This document shows, piece by piece, positions 22,995 to 30,570 of a stretch of DNA of 33,319 bases (position 1 is the first letter of the stretch; each line of letters starts with the position of its first letter). The position numbers and the translations under genes were made by a program. Where the stretch lies: assembly GCA_039908285.1 (NCBI GenBank), contig JAMOBE010000035.1:1-33319 (forward strand). Reading direction: 5' to 3'. Under the pieces are notes generated by a model. That model searched no databases. It was not told where the DNA came from and worked only from the letters and a program-made list of their open reading frames with translations. Origin of the DNA: JAMOBE01 sp039908285. Its GTDB lineage: Bacteria > Pseudomonadota > Alphaproteobacteria > Rhodospirillales > Rhodospirillaceae.

Positions 22995-25973
22995 ATGAAC
23001 GTCCTCTTCTTCGTCTCCGGCTTCGCCGGGCTGATCTACGAGTCCATCTGGACCCACTACCTGAAATTGTTCCTGGGTCACGCGGCCTACGCCCAGACCC
23101 TGGTGCTCGCCATCTTCATGGGGGGGATGGCGGTTGGCGCCGCTCTGGCCGCCCGTCATGGCCCGCGCCTCGTCAATCCGCTGATCACCTATGCCATCAT
23201 CGAGGCGGTCATCGGCTGTCTCGCCATCGCCTTTCACCCGGTCTTCGTCGGCACCACGGAGAGGGTCTATGACCTGGCGTTCACCCACCAGATCGACGGT
23301 GCGACCTTCGCCGCTCTCAAGTGGGGGCTCGCGAGTCTCCTGATTCTGCCGCAGTCGATCCTGCTCGGCGCCACCTTTCCCGTGTTCACCTCGGCCGCGA
23401 CCCGCACGGCGGCGACGAGTCCGGGACGCTCCATCGCCACCCTCTACTTCGCCAACAGCATGGGGGGAGCGGTCGGCGTGCTGGCCTCCGGATTCGTCCT
23501 CATCCCCATGCTGGGCCTGCCCGGGACCATCGCCACCGCCGGAGTGCTCAATCTGGCCATCGCCGCGATGGCGCGGCGTCTGGCCATCGCCGCGATGGCG
23601 CGTCGGATGGCGTCGCCCCTGCCGGTCCAGCCCCTGCCGGTCCAGCGCGTCGCCACGCCCGCCGTGACGGAAGGGGACGCGGCGGACCGGCTGCGGCTGC
23701 TGCTGACGGTGGCGTTCCTCACCGGTGCGTCGTCGTTCGTCTACGAGATCGGCTGGATCCGCATGCTGTCGCTGGTGCTGGGCAGCGCGACCCATTCGTT
23801 CGAGCTGATGCTCTCCTCCTTCATCCTGGGGCTGGCCCTGGGGGGACTGTGGATCCGCGGGCGCATCGACGGTGCTGCCAATCCGGGCGTGCGTCTTGGC
23901 CTCATCCAGATCGCCATGGGCTGTGCGGCCATCGCCACGGTGCCGCTCCACACCCTGACCTTCGACATGGTGGCGTGGACGATGGCGGAGGTTCCGAAGA
24001 CCGACGGCGGCTACGTGCTGTTCAACCTGGTGCGGTATGGCCTCTCATCGCTGATCATGTTTCCGGCGGCGTTCTGCGCCGGAATGACGCTGCCGCTGAT
24101 CACCCGGATCCTGTACGCCAGCGGCGGCGGCCGGGGCGAGCGGGCCATCGGCCTCGTCTACAGCGCCAACACCATCGGCGCCATCACCGGTCTCGCGCTG
24201 GCGGTCCACGTGGGGCTGCCGGTGATCGGCCTCGAGTACCTGGTGGCGAGTGGGGCGCTGGTGGACGTGGCGCTGGGAGTCGTTCTCCTTGGCGTGTTCG
24301 GCGGCCGCTCGCGGCTGGTGCCGGCGGCCGTGGTCCTGGCGGGGTGCGTCGCCGGAACGGTGGCCGTCGCCACCACCTTCAATCCGCAGAAGCTGGCCTC
24401 GGGCGTGTTCCGCAGTGGCAATGTCAGTGCCGAGGGGAAGGTGCAGGCCATCGCCCACGGGCGGACCGCCACCATCTCGGTCGAGCGCTGGGAGGACACC
24501 ATCACCCTGCGCACCAATGGCAAGGCGGATGCGGCGGCGAGACTCGCCTCGCCGTTCGCCTATATCCTGGACGAGGTCACCATGTCCCTGCTGGGGGCCA
24601 TCCCCCTGATGCTGCACGAGGCGCCGCGCCACGTCGCCAGCATCGGCTTCGGCTCGGGCATGACCGGGGAGACGATTCTGGACGACCCCCGCGTCGAGCG
24701 TCTCGATACCATCGAGATCGAGCCCAAGGTGGTCGACCTGGCCCGCGCCTTCACCGGGTTGAACGACAAGCTGTACCAGGATCCCCGCAGCGTCGTGCAC
24801 ATCGACGACGCCAAGTCCTTCTTCGCCTCCGGCGGCCGCACCTATGACATCATCGTCTCCGAGCCCTCGAACCCCTGGGTCAGCGGGGTGTCGGGCCTGT
24901 TTTCGGTGGAGTTCTACCAGCATGCGGCCCGCTATCTGAACGATGGTGGGATGTTCGTGCAGTGGCTCCACACGTACGAGATCCACCCCGACCGGGTGAC
25001 GTCGATCCTGAAGGCCCTGGATCGGGTATTCGACGACTACCTGGTCATATCGCTCAATCTCGGCGACGTGATGATCCTGGCCCGCCCGCATGGCACGGTG
25101 GCCATGCCGCGGGAGGCGTTCTCGCGGCTGTCGGCGGAGACGCGGCGGAAGCTGTGGCGGCTCGACATCGCCAACCAGTCCGACATCACCCTGCGGGTCA
25201 TCGGCGACAAGCGCCTGTTCCGGCCATGGCTGGAGATGCGACCGGTCCCGGCCAACTCGGATTATGCCCCGTATCTCGATGCCAATGCCGACCACGACCG
25301 CTTTCTCCGCGAGGGTTGGCCGGAACTCAACAGCCTGGCGCTGTCGGCTTTTCCCATCGCCGAGACGCTGGGGCGGCGGCCGGCCCTGCCGACCCCTTCC
25401 TCCCTCAGCATCAACCACCACTTCGGGTCCGATCCCATGCCCCTGACCGCCCGCCTGGCCTGGGAGGAGATGTTCGGGCCGCCACGGGGACCGGAGGCCC
25501 ACCCTATTCCCAGCGGTCTCCCCCCCAATCTCGTGGTCCAGGGTGGACGGGTCATCAACGGCTGCAAGACGCCGCCGTCCGGGGATGTCTCCTTCGCCGC
25601 GGCGTCCGTGGCCATCCGGGTGCTCCCCTACCTGTCGCCGAGCGAGGGGCGCCGGGTGCTGACGGCCCTGGGGGGGGAGGCCTGCATCGGAGGGCTGCGA
25701 GACGGGGAGAAGGGGTGGTCCACGCTCCTCGACCATTTCGCCGACCGCAACCCCGGAGGGTTCGGCCCGGTGGCCGAGGACCTGCTGGCGGAGGGGCGGG
25801 GGCTGACGGAGACGCGGGCGAAGTATCTTCTCGGGATGGCGATGCTCGGACACGTCGGTGCCGGAGACCCGGGACGCGCCCGGGCGGTGTGGGAGCGCTT
25901 CAATGGGGTGATCCTGAAGGGCCGCCCCCCCAGTCTGGAACTGGACATCATTCGGGCGCATGTCGGCGGCTGA
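22995..25973 (+). CDS. Fused membrane transporter-like/spermidine synthase-like protein
   Basis: A very large 992-aa protein. Two multi-helix membrane blocks (about 1-185 and 230-455) resemble the transporter-like half of fused MFS/spermidine synthase proteins. They repeat the opening pattern (GFAGLIYESIWTHYLKLFLG and ASSFVYEIGWIRMLSLVLG). The cytoplasmic domain (about 470-770) is aminopropyltransferase-like: IGFGSGMTGE (about 549-558), acidic IEIEP, DDAKSF (D604/D605) and SEPSNPWVSG near E623. About 220 C-terminal residues are not recognised. The linker between the membrane blocks carries two in-frame tandem duplications (187-204 and 208-217). True polyamine synthesis is unproven for this family. 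The ATG at 22995 has AGGG at 22981. Confidence 0.88.
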   Translation: MNVLFFVSGFAGLIYESIWTHYLKLFLGHAAYAQTLVLAIFMGGMAVGAALAARHGPRLVNPLITYAIIEAVIGCLAIAFHPVFVGTTERVYDLAFTHQIDGATFAALKWGLASLLILPQSILLGATFPVFTSAATRTAATSPGRSIATLYFANSMGGAVGVLASGFVLIPMLGLPGTIATAGVLNLAIAAMARRLAIAAMARRMASPLPVQPLPVQRVATPAVTEGDAADRLRLLLTVAFLTGASSFVYEIGWIRMLSLVLGSATHSFELMLSSFILGLALGGLWIRGRIDGAANPGVRLGLIQIAMGCAAIATVPLHTLTFDMVAWTMAEVPKTDGGYVLFNLVRYGLSSLIMFPAAFCAGMTLPLITRILYASGGGRGERAIGLVYSANTIGAITGLALAVHVGLPVIGLEYLVASGALVDVALGVVLLGVFGGRSRLVPAAVVLAGCVAGTVAVATTFNPQKLASGVFRSGNVSAEGKVQAIAHGRTATISVERWEDTITLRTNGKADAAARLASPFAYILDEVTMSLLGAIPLMLHEAPRHVASIGFGSGMTGETILDDPRVERLDTIEIEPKVVDLARAFTGLNDKLYQDPRSVVHIDDAKSFFASGGRTYDIIVSEPSNPWVSGVSGLFSVEFYQHAARYLNDGGMFVQWLHTYEIHPDRVTSILKALDRVFDDYLVISLNLGDVMILARPHGTVAMPREAFSRLSAETRRKLWRLDIANQSDITLRVIGDKRLFRPWLEMRPVPANSDYAPYLDANADHDRFLREGWPELNSLALSAFPIAETLGRRPALPTPSSLSINHHFGSDPMPLTARLAWEEMFGPPRGPEAHPIPSGLPPNLVVQGGRVINGCKTPPSGDVSFAAASVAIRVLPYLSPSEGRRVLTALGGEACIGGLRDGEKGWSTLLDHFADRNPGGFGPVAEDLLAEGRGLTETRAKYLLGMAMLGHVGAGDPGRARAVWERFNGVILKGRPPSLELDIIRAHVGG

Positions 25974-25980
25974 GGGGGGG

Positions 25981-26070
25981 CTCAATGTATTCGGAACATG
26001 GACTCCCTCTCCCCCTCGAGGGGGAGAGGGGGGAGAGGGCTTTTTGGTCGAGGTACCGGTATATTTTCAC
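25981..26070. repeat. Dispersed palindromic element, family A, short copy
   Basis: Read in reverse, it matches both ends of 1181-1355: GTGAAAATATACC..CTCGACC-AAAAAGCCCTCTCCCC and GGGAGAGGGAGTCC..GTTCCGAATACATT, each quoted in pieces. It lacks the central 70-80 bases, so it appears to be an internal deletion derivative. It fills the gap between two convergent genes. Confidence 0.8.
26005..26045 (+). terminator. Strong intrinsic terminator-like hairpin within the repeat
   Basis: An 11-bp CCCTCTCCCCC/GGGGGAGAGGG stem with a short TCGA loop (26005-26030) is followed by GGGAGAGGGC and TTTTT (26041-26045). It is placed to stop transcription from the large fusion gene before the convergent kinase gene. 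Confidence 0.55.
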
Positions 26071-26074
26071 TCCC

Positions 26075-27802
26075 TCAGGTCCCGACGCTCTTCATGGCCG
26101 ACGGCAGGAACAGGCGGACCGTGGTGCCCCGGCCGGGGGTGCTGTCGATCCTGAGGTCTCCCCCCAGTTGCCGGGTGAAGCCATAGACCATGCTGAGGCC
26201 CAGTCCGCTGCCGGAGCCCGCCAGCTTGGTCGTGAAGAACGGCTCCGCGGCCCGGGCCGCCACCTCCGGCGGCATGCCGGCTCCGGTATCCGTCACGGCG
26301 ATCTCCACGTGCGGGCCAGCGTGGGACGGGCCGTCCTCGCCCCCCAGGAGACGAGTCGTCACGTCGAAGGTCAGGGTGCCGCCGCTGGTCATGGCATCGC
26401 GGGCGTTCACCGCCAGATTGACGAGGGCGTTTTCAAGCTGCCCGCGCTCGGCCAGCACCGGCGGCAGGTCTGGATCGAAGCGGGTGGCGATGGCGATGGT
26501 CGACTCGATGGTCCGGCGCAGCATCTCGACCGTGCCCGACACCACCTCGGCAACGTCGAGACGCGCCGGTCGCTGCTGCTGCCGGCGCGAGAACGCCAGC
26601 AGCCGGCCGGTCAGGTCGGCGCCGCGGCGGATGGCCTCCATGGCGCGGGTCAGCAGCATCTTGCTGGGATCGTCGTCGGCCATGCGCTCATCGACGAACT
26701 CGATGTTGGCCAGCACCACCGTCAGGATATTGTTGAAATCGTGGGCGATGCCGCCGGTGAGCTGTCCCAGCGCCTCCATCTTCTGGACCTGGAGAAGGTG
26801 CTGTTCGGTCTCCTTGACCCGGGTGATGTCGGTGCGCACGGCCACCAGGCCGCCGTCGCCGGTGCGGCGCTCGCTGACCAGCAGCACCCGCCCGTCGGCA
26901 AGGCGCATCTCGAAGGGCTGGGAGGGGGTGCGATGTCGGGCCAGGCGCTCGGCGATCCAGGCCTCGGCGCCGTCGCGGACGTCCGCAAACTGGCCGCGAG
27001 CCGCTCCCACCCGCAGCAGATCCTCAAAGCGGGCGCCGGGGACCGCGATGTCGGCGATCAGGGGGTGGAACTCGCGGAACCTGGCGTTGCAGACCACCAG
27101 GCGATCGTCGGCGTCGAACAGGGTGAAGGCCTCGGGAATGCTCTCGATGACGTCCAGCAGGCGTTCCTGGGCCCTGGCCTGGGCCCTGGTGGCGCGGTCC
27201 TCGCTTTCCCTCAGGCGAGGCACCACTCCCTCGCCAGCAGCCAGAGCCCGCCAGCGATAATAGGCGACGATGGTCGTCGCGTCGTACAGGTCCGGGCCGC
27301 CGATCATGCGCTCCACCGCGTCGGGATCGAACAGGCGACCCTGGCCCAGTCCGATCTCGTCGGTGGCGATCGGGCCGGAGGGGGTGCAGTCCAGGGCGGC
27401 GAAGACCTCCACCGTGCTGGCGATCACCCCTGGTTCCTGGGAAATCAGTCCGAGTGAGACCAGGCGGTCCGGAGCACACACCAGTCCCGTCTCCTCGGCC
27501 AGCTCGCGCAGGGCGGAGGTGGCCAGGGGCTCGGCCGGGTCCATGAAGCCCCGCGGCACCTCCCAGCCCCAGGCGTCCCGCGGATGCCGCCACACCCGCA
27601 CCAGGAACAGCCGTCCGTCAACGACCGGCAGCACCGCCACTCCACTGGTGCCGGCCTCGGTCCGGATCAGCGGTTCCACCACCAGGTAGCGGCCGACCTC
27701 GTTGACGCCATCGTCGATGTGATCGAACCACAGGCGGAATTTGGTGTTGGTGTCCAGCGGGCGCCGGGCCAGCAGCCGATAGGGACGGTCGGAGGCATTC
27801 AT
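26075..27802 (-). CDS. Nudix hydrolase-PAS-histidine kinase fusion
   Basis: A 575-aa soluble protein with three parts. Residues 1-190 form a Nudix domain with a complete Nudix box (Gly85 through GFMDPAE, RELAEETGL to 107), preceded by WGWEVPRG as in ADP-ribose/nucleotide-sugar pyrophosphatases. A short coiled linker (195-218) leads to a PAS domain (about 215-330). A histidine kinase follows: H-box GGIAHDFNNI with His354, N-box NLAVNARDAM (462-471), DTGAGM, FFTTK and GSGLGLSMVYGF. There are no transmembrane segments and no attached receiver. I infer a kinase whose input is a nucleotide-type ligand that may also be hydrolysed. The ATG at 27802 is chosen by fit to the Nudix N-terminus; the ribosome binding site is weak. 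Confidence 0.92.
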   Translation of the reverse strand: MNASDRPYRLLARRPLDTNTKFRLWFDHIDDGVNEVGRYLVVEPLIRTEAGTSGVAVLPVVDGRLFLVRVWRHPRDAWGWEVPRGFMDPAEPLATSALRELAEETGLVCAPDRLVSLGLISQEPGVIASTVEVFAALDCTPSGPIATDEIGLGQGRLFDPDAVERMIGGPDLYDATTIVAYYRWRALAAGEGVVPRLRESEDRATRAQARAQERLLDVIESIPEAFTLFDADDRLVVCNARFREFHPLIADIAVPGARFEDLLRVGAARGQFADVRDGAEAWIAERLARHRTPSQPFEMRLADGRVLLVSERRTGDGGLVAVRTDITRVKETEQHLLQVQKMEALGQLTGGIAHDFNNILTVVLANIEFVDERMADDDPSKMLLTRAMEAIRRGADLTGRLLAFSRRQQQRPARLDVAEVVSGTVEMLRRTIESTIAIATRFDPDLPPVLAERGQLENALVNLAVNARDAMTSGGTLTFDVTTRLLGGEDGPSHAGPHVEIAVTDTGAGMPPEVAARAAEPFFTTKLAGSGSGLGLSMVYGFTRQLGGDLRIDSTPGRGTTVRLFLPSAMKSVGT

Positions 27803-27955
27803 CGGGATCTGGCCTTCATTTCTCACAGGTCCGGCGGGAGCACAATGGTACCGGTGGCGGGACCATGTCAAGACGCGCTCTTTTCAGTTGAGATGCCCGG
27901 ACTGGCATGGCTCTTGCTGAATTCGGGAGAGCACAAACCACGGAAGGTCGGTGTC

Positions 27956-28774
27956 ATGAGGGTCATCGCAGCCGTTGCCGCCATTCTCGCCAGCCTTTCT
28001 ACGGCGGCCCTGGCCGCCGGGCCGGCGGCGGAGGGGCCGTGCGCCGCGGCCGTCGCCAGCCAGGAGCGGGCCTTCGGCATTCCCGATCACCTGCTCGCGT
28101 CCATCTCCCTCGTCGAGAGCGGACGCTGGGACGAGGCCTCCCGGGCAACAATTGCCTGGCCCTGGACCATCAATGCCGGGGGGGTGGGCACATTCTTCCC
28201 GACCAAGGCCGCCGCCATCGCCGAGGTCCGGCGCCTGCGCAAGGAGGGGGTGCGCAGCATCGACGTCGGCTGCATGCAGGTCAACCTCATGTATCATCCC
28301 GACGCCTTTTCCGACCTGGAGGAGGCTTTCGACCCCGCGGGCAACGCGGCCTACGCCGCCGGTTTCCTCAGTCGGTTGCACGACGCCGCCGGCTCGTGGA
28401 TTCAGGCCGCGGCCAACTACCACTCCATGGATCCCGATCGCGGCGACCATTACCGGGAGAAGGTGGCCCGTACCTGGTCGGAGCGGCGCGGCACGGCCGT
28501 CGCCGCCGACGAGGCCAGTGGAGCGCGGCCGGTGGCGGCAGCCTATCGGCCCCAGACCGGAGGAACGGCGCCGATCATCCCCCTCAGCCGGGATCTCGAG
28601 GAGCGCATGGCCGCCGCCAACGCCCAGCGCCTGGAAAAGGCCGCCCGCACCCAGGCCGAGGCCCTGGAAGCGCAACGAGCCGCCCAGGCCTGGCGGGAAG
28701 CCCGCCTCCGGGAGTACCTGGATCAGAAGGCTCAGCGCATCGCCCGCCTGAGCCAGGCCGCGCGGAGACTGTAA
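27956..28774 (+). CDS. Lytic transglycosylase (SLT fold)
   Basis: A 272-aa exported peptidoglycan hydrolase. The signal peptide is about residues 1-21 (hydrophobic core, cleavage near ALA-AG). The transglycosylase domain has the catalytic Glu in SLVESGRW (about residues 46-53), the GCMQVNLMYH motif (about 104-113) and ANYHSMD (about 155-161), the characteristic E...GxMQV...Y layout. After about 170 the chain is Ala/Arg/Glu-rich and probably helical, ending in a coiled-coil-like tail. The ATG at 27956 has GGAAGG 8 bases upstream. It is a monocistronic gene between two minus-strand genes; the 53-base gap to the convergent neighbour is a hairpin repeat. Confidence 0.93.
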   Translation: MRVIAAVAAILASLSTAALAAGPAAEGPCAAAVASQERAFGIPDHLLASISLVESGRWDEASRATIAWPWTINAGGVGTFFPTKAAAIAEVRRLRKEGVRSIDVGCMQVNLMYHPDAFSDLEEAFDPAGNAAYAAGFLSRLHDAAGSWIQAAANYHSMDPDRGDHYREKVARTWSERRGTAVAADEASGARPVAAAYRPQTGGTAPIIPLSRDLEERMAAANAQRLEKAARTQAEALEAQRAAQAWREARLREYLDQKAQRIARLSQAARRL

Positions 28775-28775
28775 C

Positions 28776-28828
28776 ACCGTCGAGCGGAATGATCGACACT
28801 TGGCATCAACCATCAGGCTCGCCGGTAT
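28776..28828 (-). repeat. Dispersed element, family C, short hairpin copy
   Basis: ACCGTCGAGC (28776-28785) and GCTCGCCGGT (28817-28826) form nearly perfect inverted ends, with further partial pairing inside. The sequence matches both ends of 7437-7561. It fills the gap between two convergent genes and touches both stop codons, so it probably serves as a bidirectional terminator. Confidence 0.65.
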
Positions 28829-29826
28829 CAGTCCTCGCCCGCCTCCGGCGGTGGCCAGCCGTCCTGTTTGGGGAAGTCGGGATTGAGCGGGCTGAACGGC
28901 CGGCCGCTGCCCTCGCCCTCCCGAGGCTCCTTTTTCGCGTCCTTTGGCTCTGGCCCCCTGACGGTCGGCTCGGCCTTGGCGCCACCACCCTCCCCGGGGG
29001 CGGGGGATGGGGCTTCGCGGCGTCCGCCGCTCATGGCCGCGAACAGATTGCGGGTGCGCTTCTTCCTGGGCTTGCCGGTGGGCGGCGGCGGCTCGTCGCT
29101 GCGGTTGAAGGACGATGGATCGGGAAGCTGGCGACTCGCCCTCGCCAGCAGGCTCTGCACCACGCCGAAGCTGCCGTCCTCCAGCAGGTCGAGCACATAA
29201 CGGTGATCATCATGCTCGGTGCCGAGTCGCACCAGGCGGTCATAGCGCCCGAGGAAGAACAGAAGGTCGGAGCGGAACCGGGCGTCCGACGCCACCACCC
29301 CGCCAAGATCGCGGGCGAACGCCGCCGTGTCCTGTTCGGCGGCCTCGCGGAACAGGCGGCAGAACACCGACCGGTCGCCGTCCCGGTGTCGGCGCCACAG
29401 CATGTCCAGGTCCTCCTCCGAACACAGCCCGGCCCGCTCGGCCAGCGTCGCCACCAGCCCGTTGAGGTCGTCGAAGGCCAGTTCCACCGTGTGGAAGAAG
29501 GCCCGGTGCTCGGCCTGTTCGCGAAGCTCGAGGAGGGAGCGGGTGGTGATCTCGGTATGCTCGGCGGTGCGCTTCGCCTGCCACAGGAGCTGGCGGATCA
29601 CCTTGCCCTGGCCGCGGAGCGCCAGCATGGTGCCGACGAATCCGGCCACGAGCCAGATCCCCGCCACCGGCGCCCCCACCGTCGCCGCAAGGGTGGCGAG
29701 CGCCGAGGGCTCCAGGGCCAGCACCCCGTCAAGGCCCATGCGGCTGTAAACGTAGAACCAGACCGCCCCGACCCACAGAATGGACGCGGCCAGGGCCGTG
29801 CCGACGACCAACGCGATCCCGATCAT
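28828..29826 (-). CDS. Hypothetical two-TM membrane protein with a disordered tail
   Basis: I do not recognise a named family. The 332-aa protein starts with two transmembrane helices (about 2-26 and 42-65), then an amphipathic helical cytoplasmic domain (about 70-240, including HRAFFHTVELAFDDLNGLVA). A charged Pro/Gly/Lys/Glu-rich tail (about 245-332) is surely disordered. The layout, membrane hairpin plus soluble helical domain, loosely recalls putative phage abortive-infection membrane proteins, but I cannot support that. The ATG at 29826 has GGAGTGG about 10 bases upstream; the longer frame to 29949 adds a basic, non-conserved-looking leader. Confidence 0.75.
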   Translation of the reverse strand: MIGIALVVGTALAASILWVGAVWFYVYSRMGLDGVLALEPSALATLAATVGAPVAGIWLVAGFVGTMLALRGQGKVIRQLLWQAKRTAEHTEITTRSLLELREQAEHRAFFHTVELAFDDLNGLVATLAERAGLCSEEDLDMLWRRHRDGDRSVFCRLFREAAEQDTAAFARDLGGVVASDARFRSDLLFFLGRYDRLVRLGTEHDDHRYVLDLLEDGSFGVVQSLLARASRQLPDPSSFNRSDEPPPPTGKPRKKRTRNLFAAMSGGRREAPSPAPGEGGGAKAEPTVRGPEPKDAKKEPREGEGSGRPFSPLNPDFPKQDGWPPPEAGED

Positions 29827-30071
29827 GGCGTCTGGCCACTCCGCTCGAACGCCGAACGGCCGGTTACCGCCCGGCCGACGGCCGCGCGGACGCCACCCGT
29901 CACACGCGACGCGCCATTGTGACGGATTTTTCGGCATTGTCACCCGCAATCATCGCGAGCCCTGGGCAATTTCCGTGGGAGCCCTGATCCACAATGCAAC
30001 GCTGCTCGACTTGCCCGGTCGAGGGGGGTATGATCAAGGAGTCCCGAGAGTGGCAGGGCCGGGAGTGCGCC

Positions 30072-30431
30072 ATGGACGAGGACCTGAAGAAACTGCTGAC
30101 GTATCTGGTGACCAAGGTCGACGCTCTGGCGACCAAGGTCGACGCGATTTCGGACATCCTGCCGACTTTGGCAACCAAGGACGACGTGGCCAGACTGGAG
30201 GCGGGGCAGGCCAGACTGGAAGCCGATGTGTCCGTACTCAAAGCCGACGTGTCCGTACTCAAAGCCGACGTGTCGGTGCTCAAAGCCGGGCAGGAGGAGC
30301 TGCGTCGAGTCGTCGCGATGAACCACCACAAGATGCTGGGACGGGTCGAGGAACAACGGGACATATTGAGGGACCACATGGAAGGCCACAACGGCCGGCT
30401 CCCCATTTCCGGCCAGCATCCCGCAGTCTGA
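30072..30431 (+). CDS. Small coiled-coil protein with exact heptad repeats
   Basis: A 119-aa hydrophilic protein, almost entirely coiled coil. Two TKVDA-type heptads (about 14-28) are followed by three tandem heptads A-D-V-S-V-L-K (about 51-71) encoded by three near-identical 21-bp units (30222-30284), then an Arg/Glu-rich helix. There is no signal peptide, membrane segment or enzymatic motif. The ATG at 30072 has GGGAG 6 bases upstream; an earlier in-frame ATG at 30030 is possible. It is probably a multimeric scaffold or partner protein of unknown function. Confidence 0.72.
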   Translation: MDEDLKKLLTYLVTKVDALATKVDAISDILPTLATKDDVARLEAGQARLEADVSVLKADVSVLKADVSVLKAGQEELRRVVAMNHHKMLGRVEEQRDILRDHMEGHNGRLPISGQHPAV

Positions 30432-30490
30432 CACCCTCGCGGGTCGCGTCTCGGGTCACCGTATGCGTTTCCCCCGGGGTTGCAACAAGG

Positions 30491-30519
30491 TTGATTTTCA
30501 CGGCCAAAGTCGCCATATA
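30491..30519 (+). promoter_or_regulatory. Candidate promoter of the Bax-inhibitor gene
   Basis: TTGATT (30491-30496) and CATATA (30514-30519) are 17 bases apart, in a locally AT-richer stretch about 50 bases upstream of the start codon. The pair is plausible but not strong. Confidence 0.4.
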
Positions 30520-30570
30520 CGGTGAGGGATTATTCCGGCCCCGCGTGGCCACCGTATCATGAGGACTTCC

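Noticed and set aside
24045..25985. Long minus-strand open frame (646 codons) opposite the spermidine-synthase-like gene
   Set aside because: Antisense to a recognised protein, with Gly/Arg/His/Gln-rich composition and no motifs.
26005..26045. GC hairpin with T-run as a plain terminator only
   Set aside because: It probably does terminate transcription, but shared outer ends with 1181-1355 show it is part of a dispersed element, so a terminator call alone would miss that.
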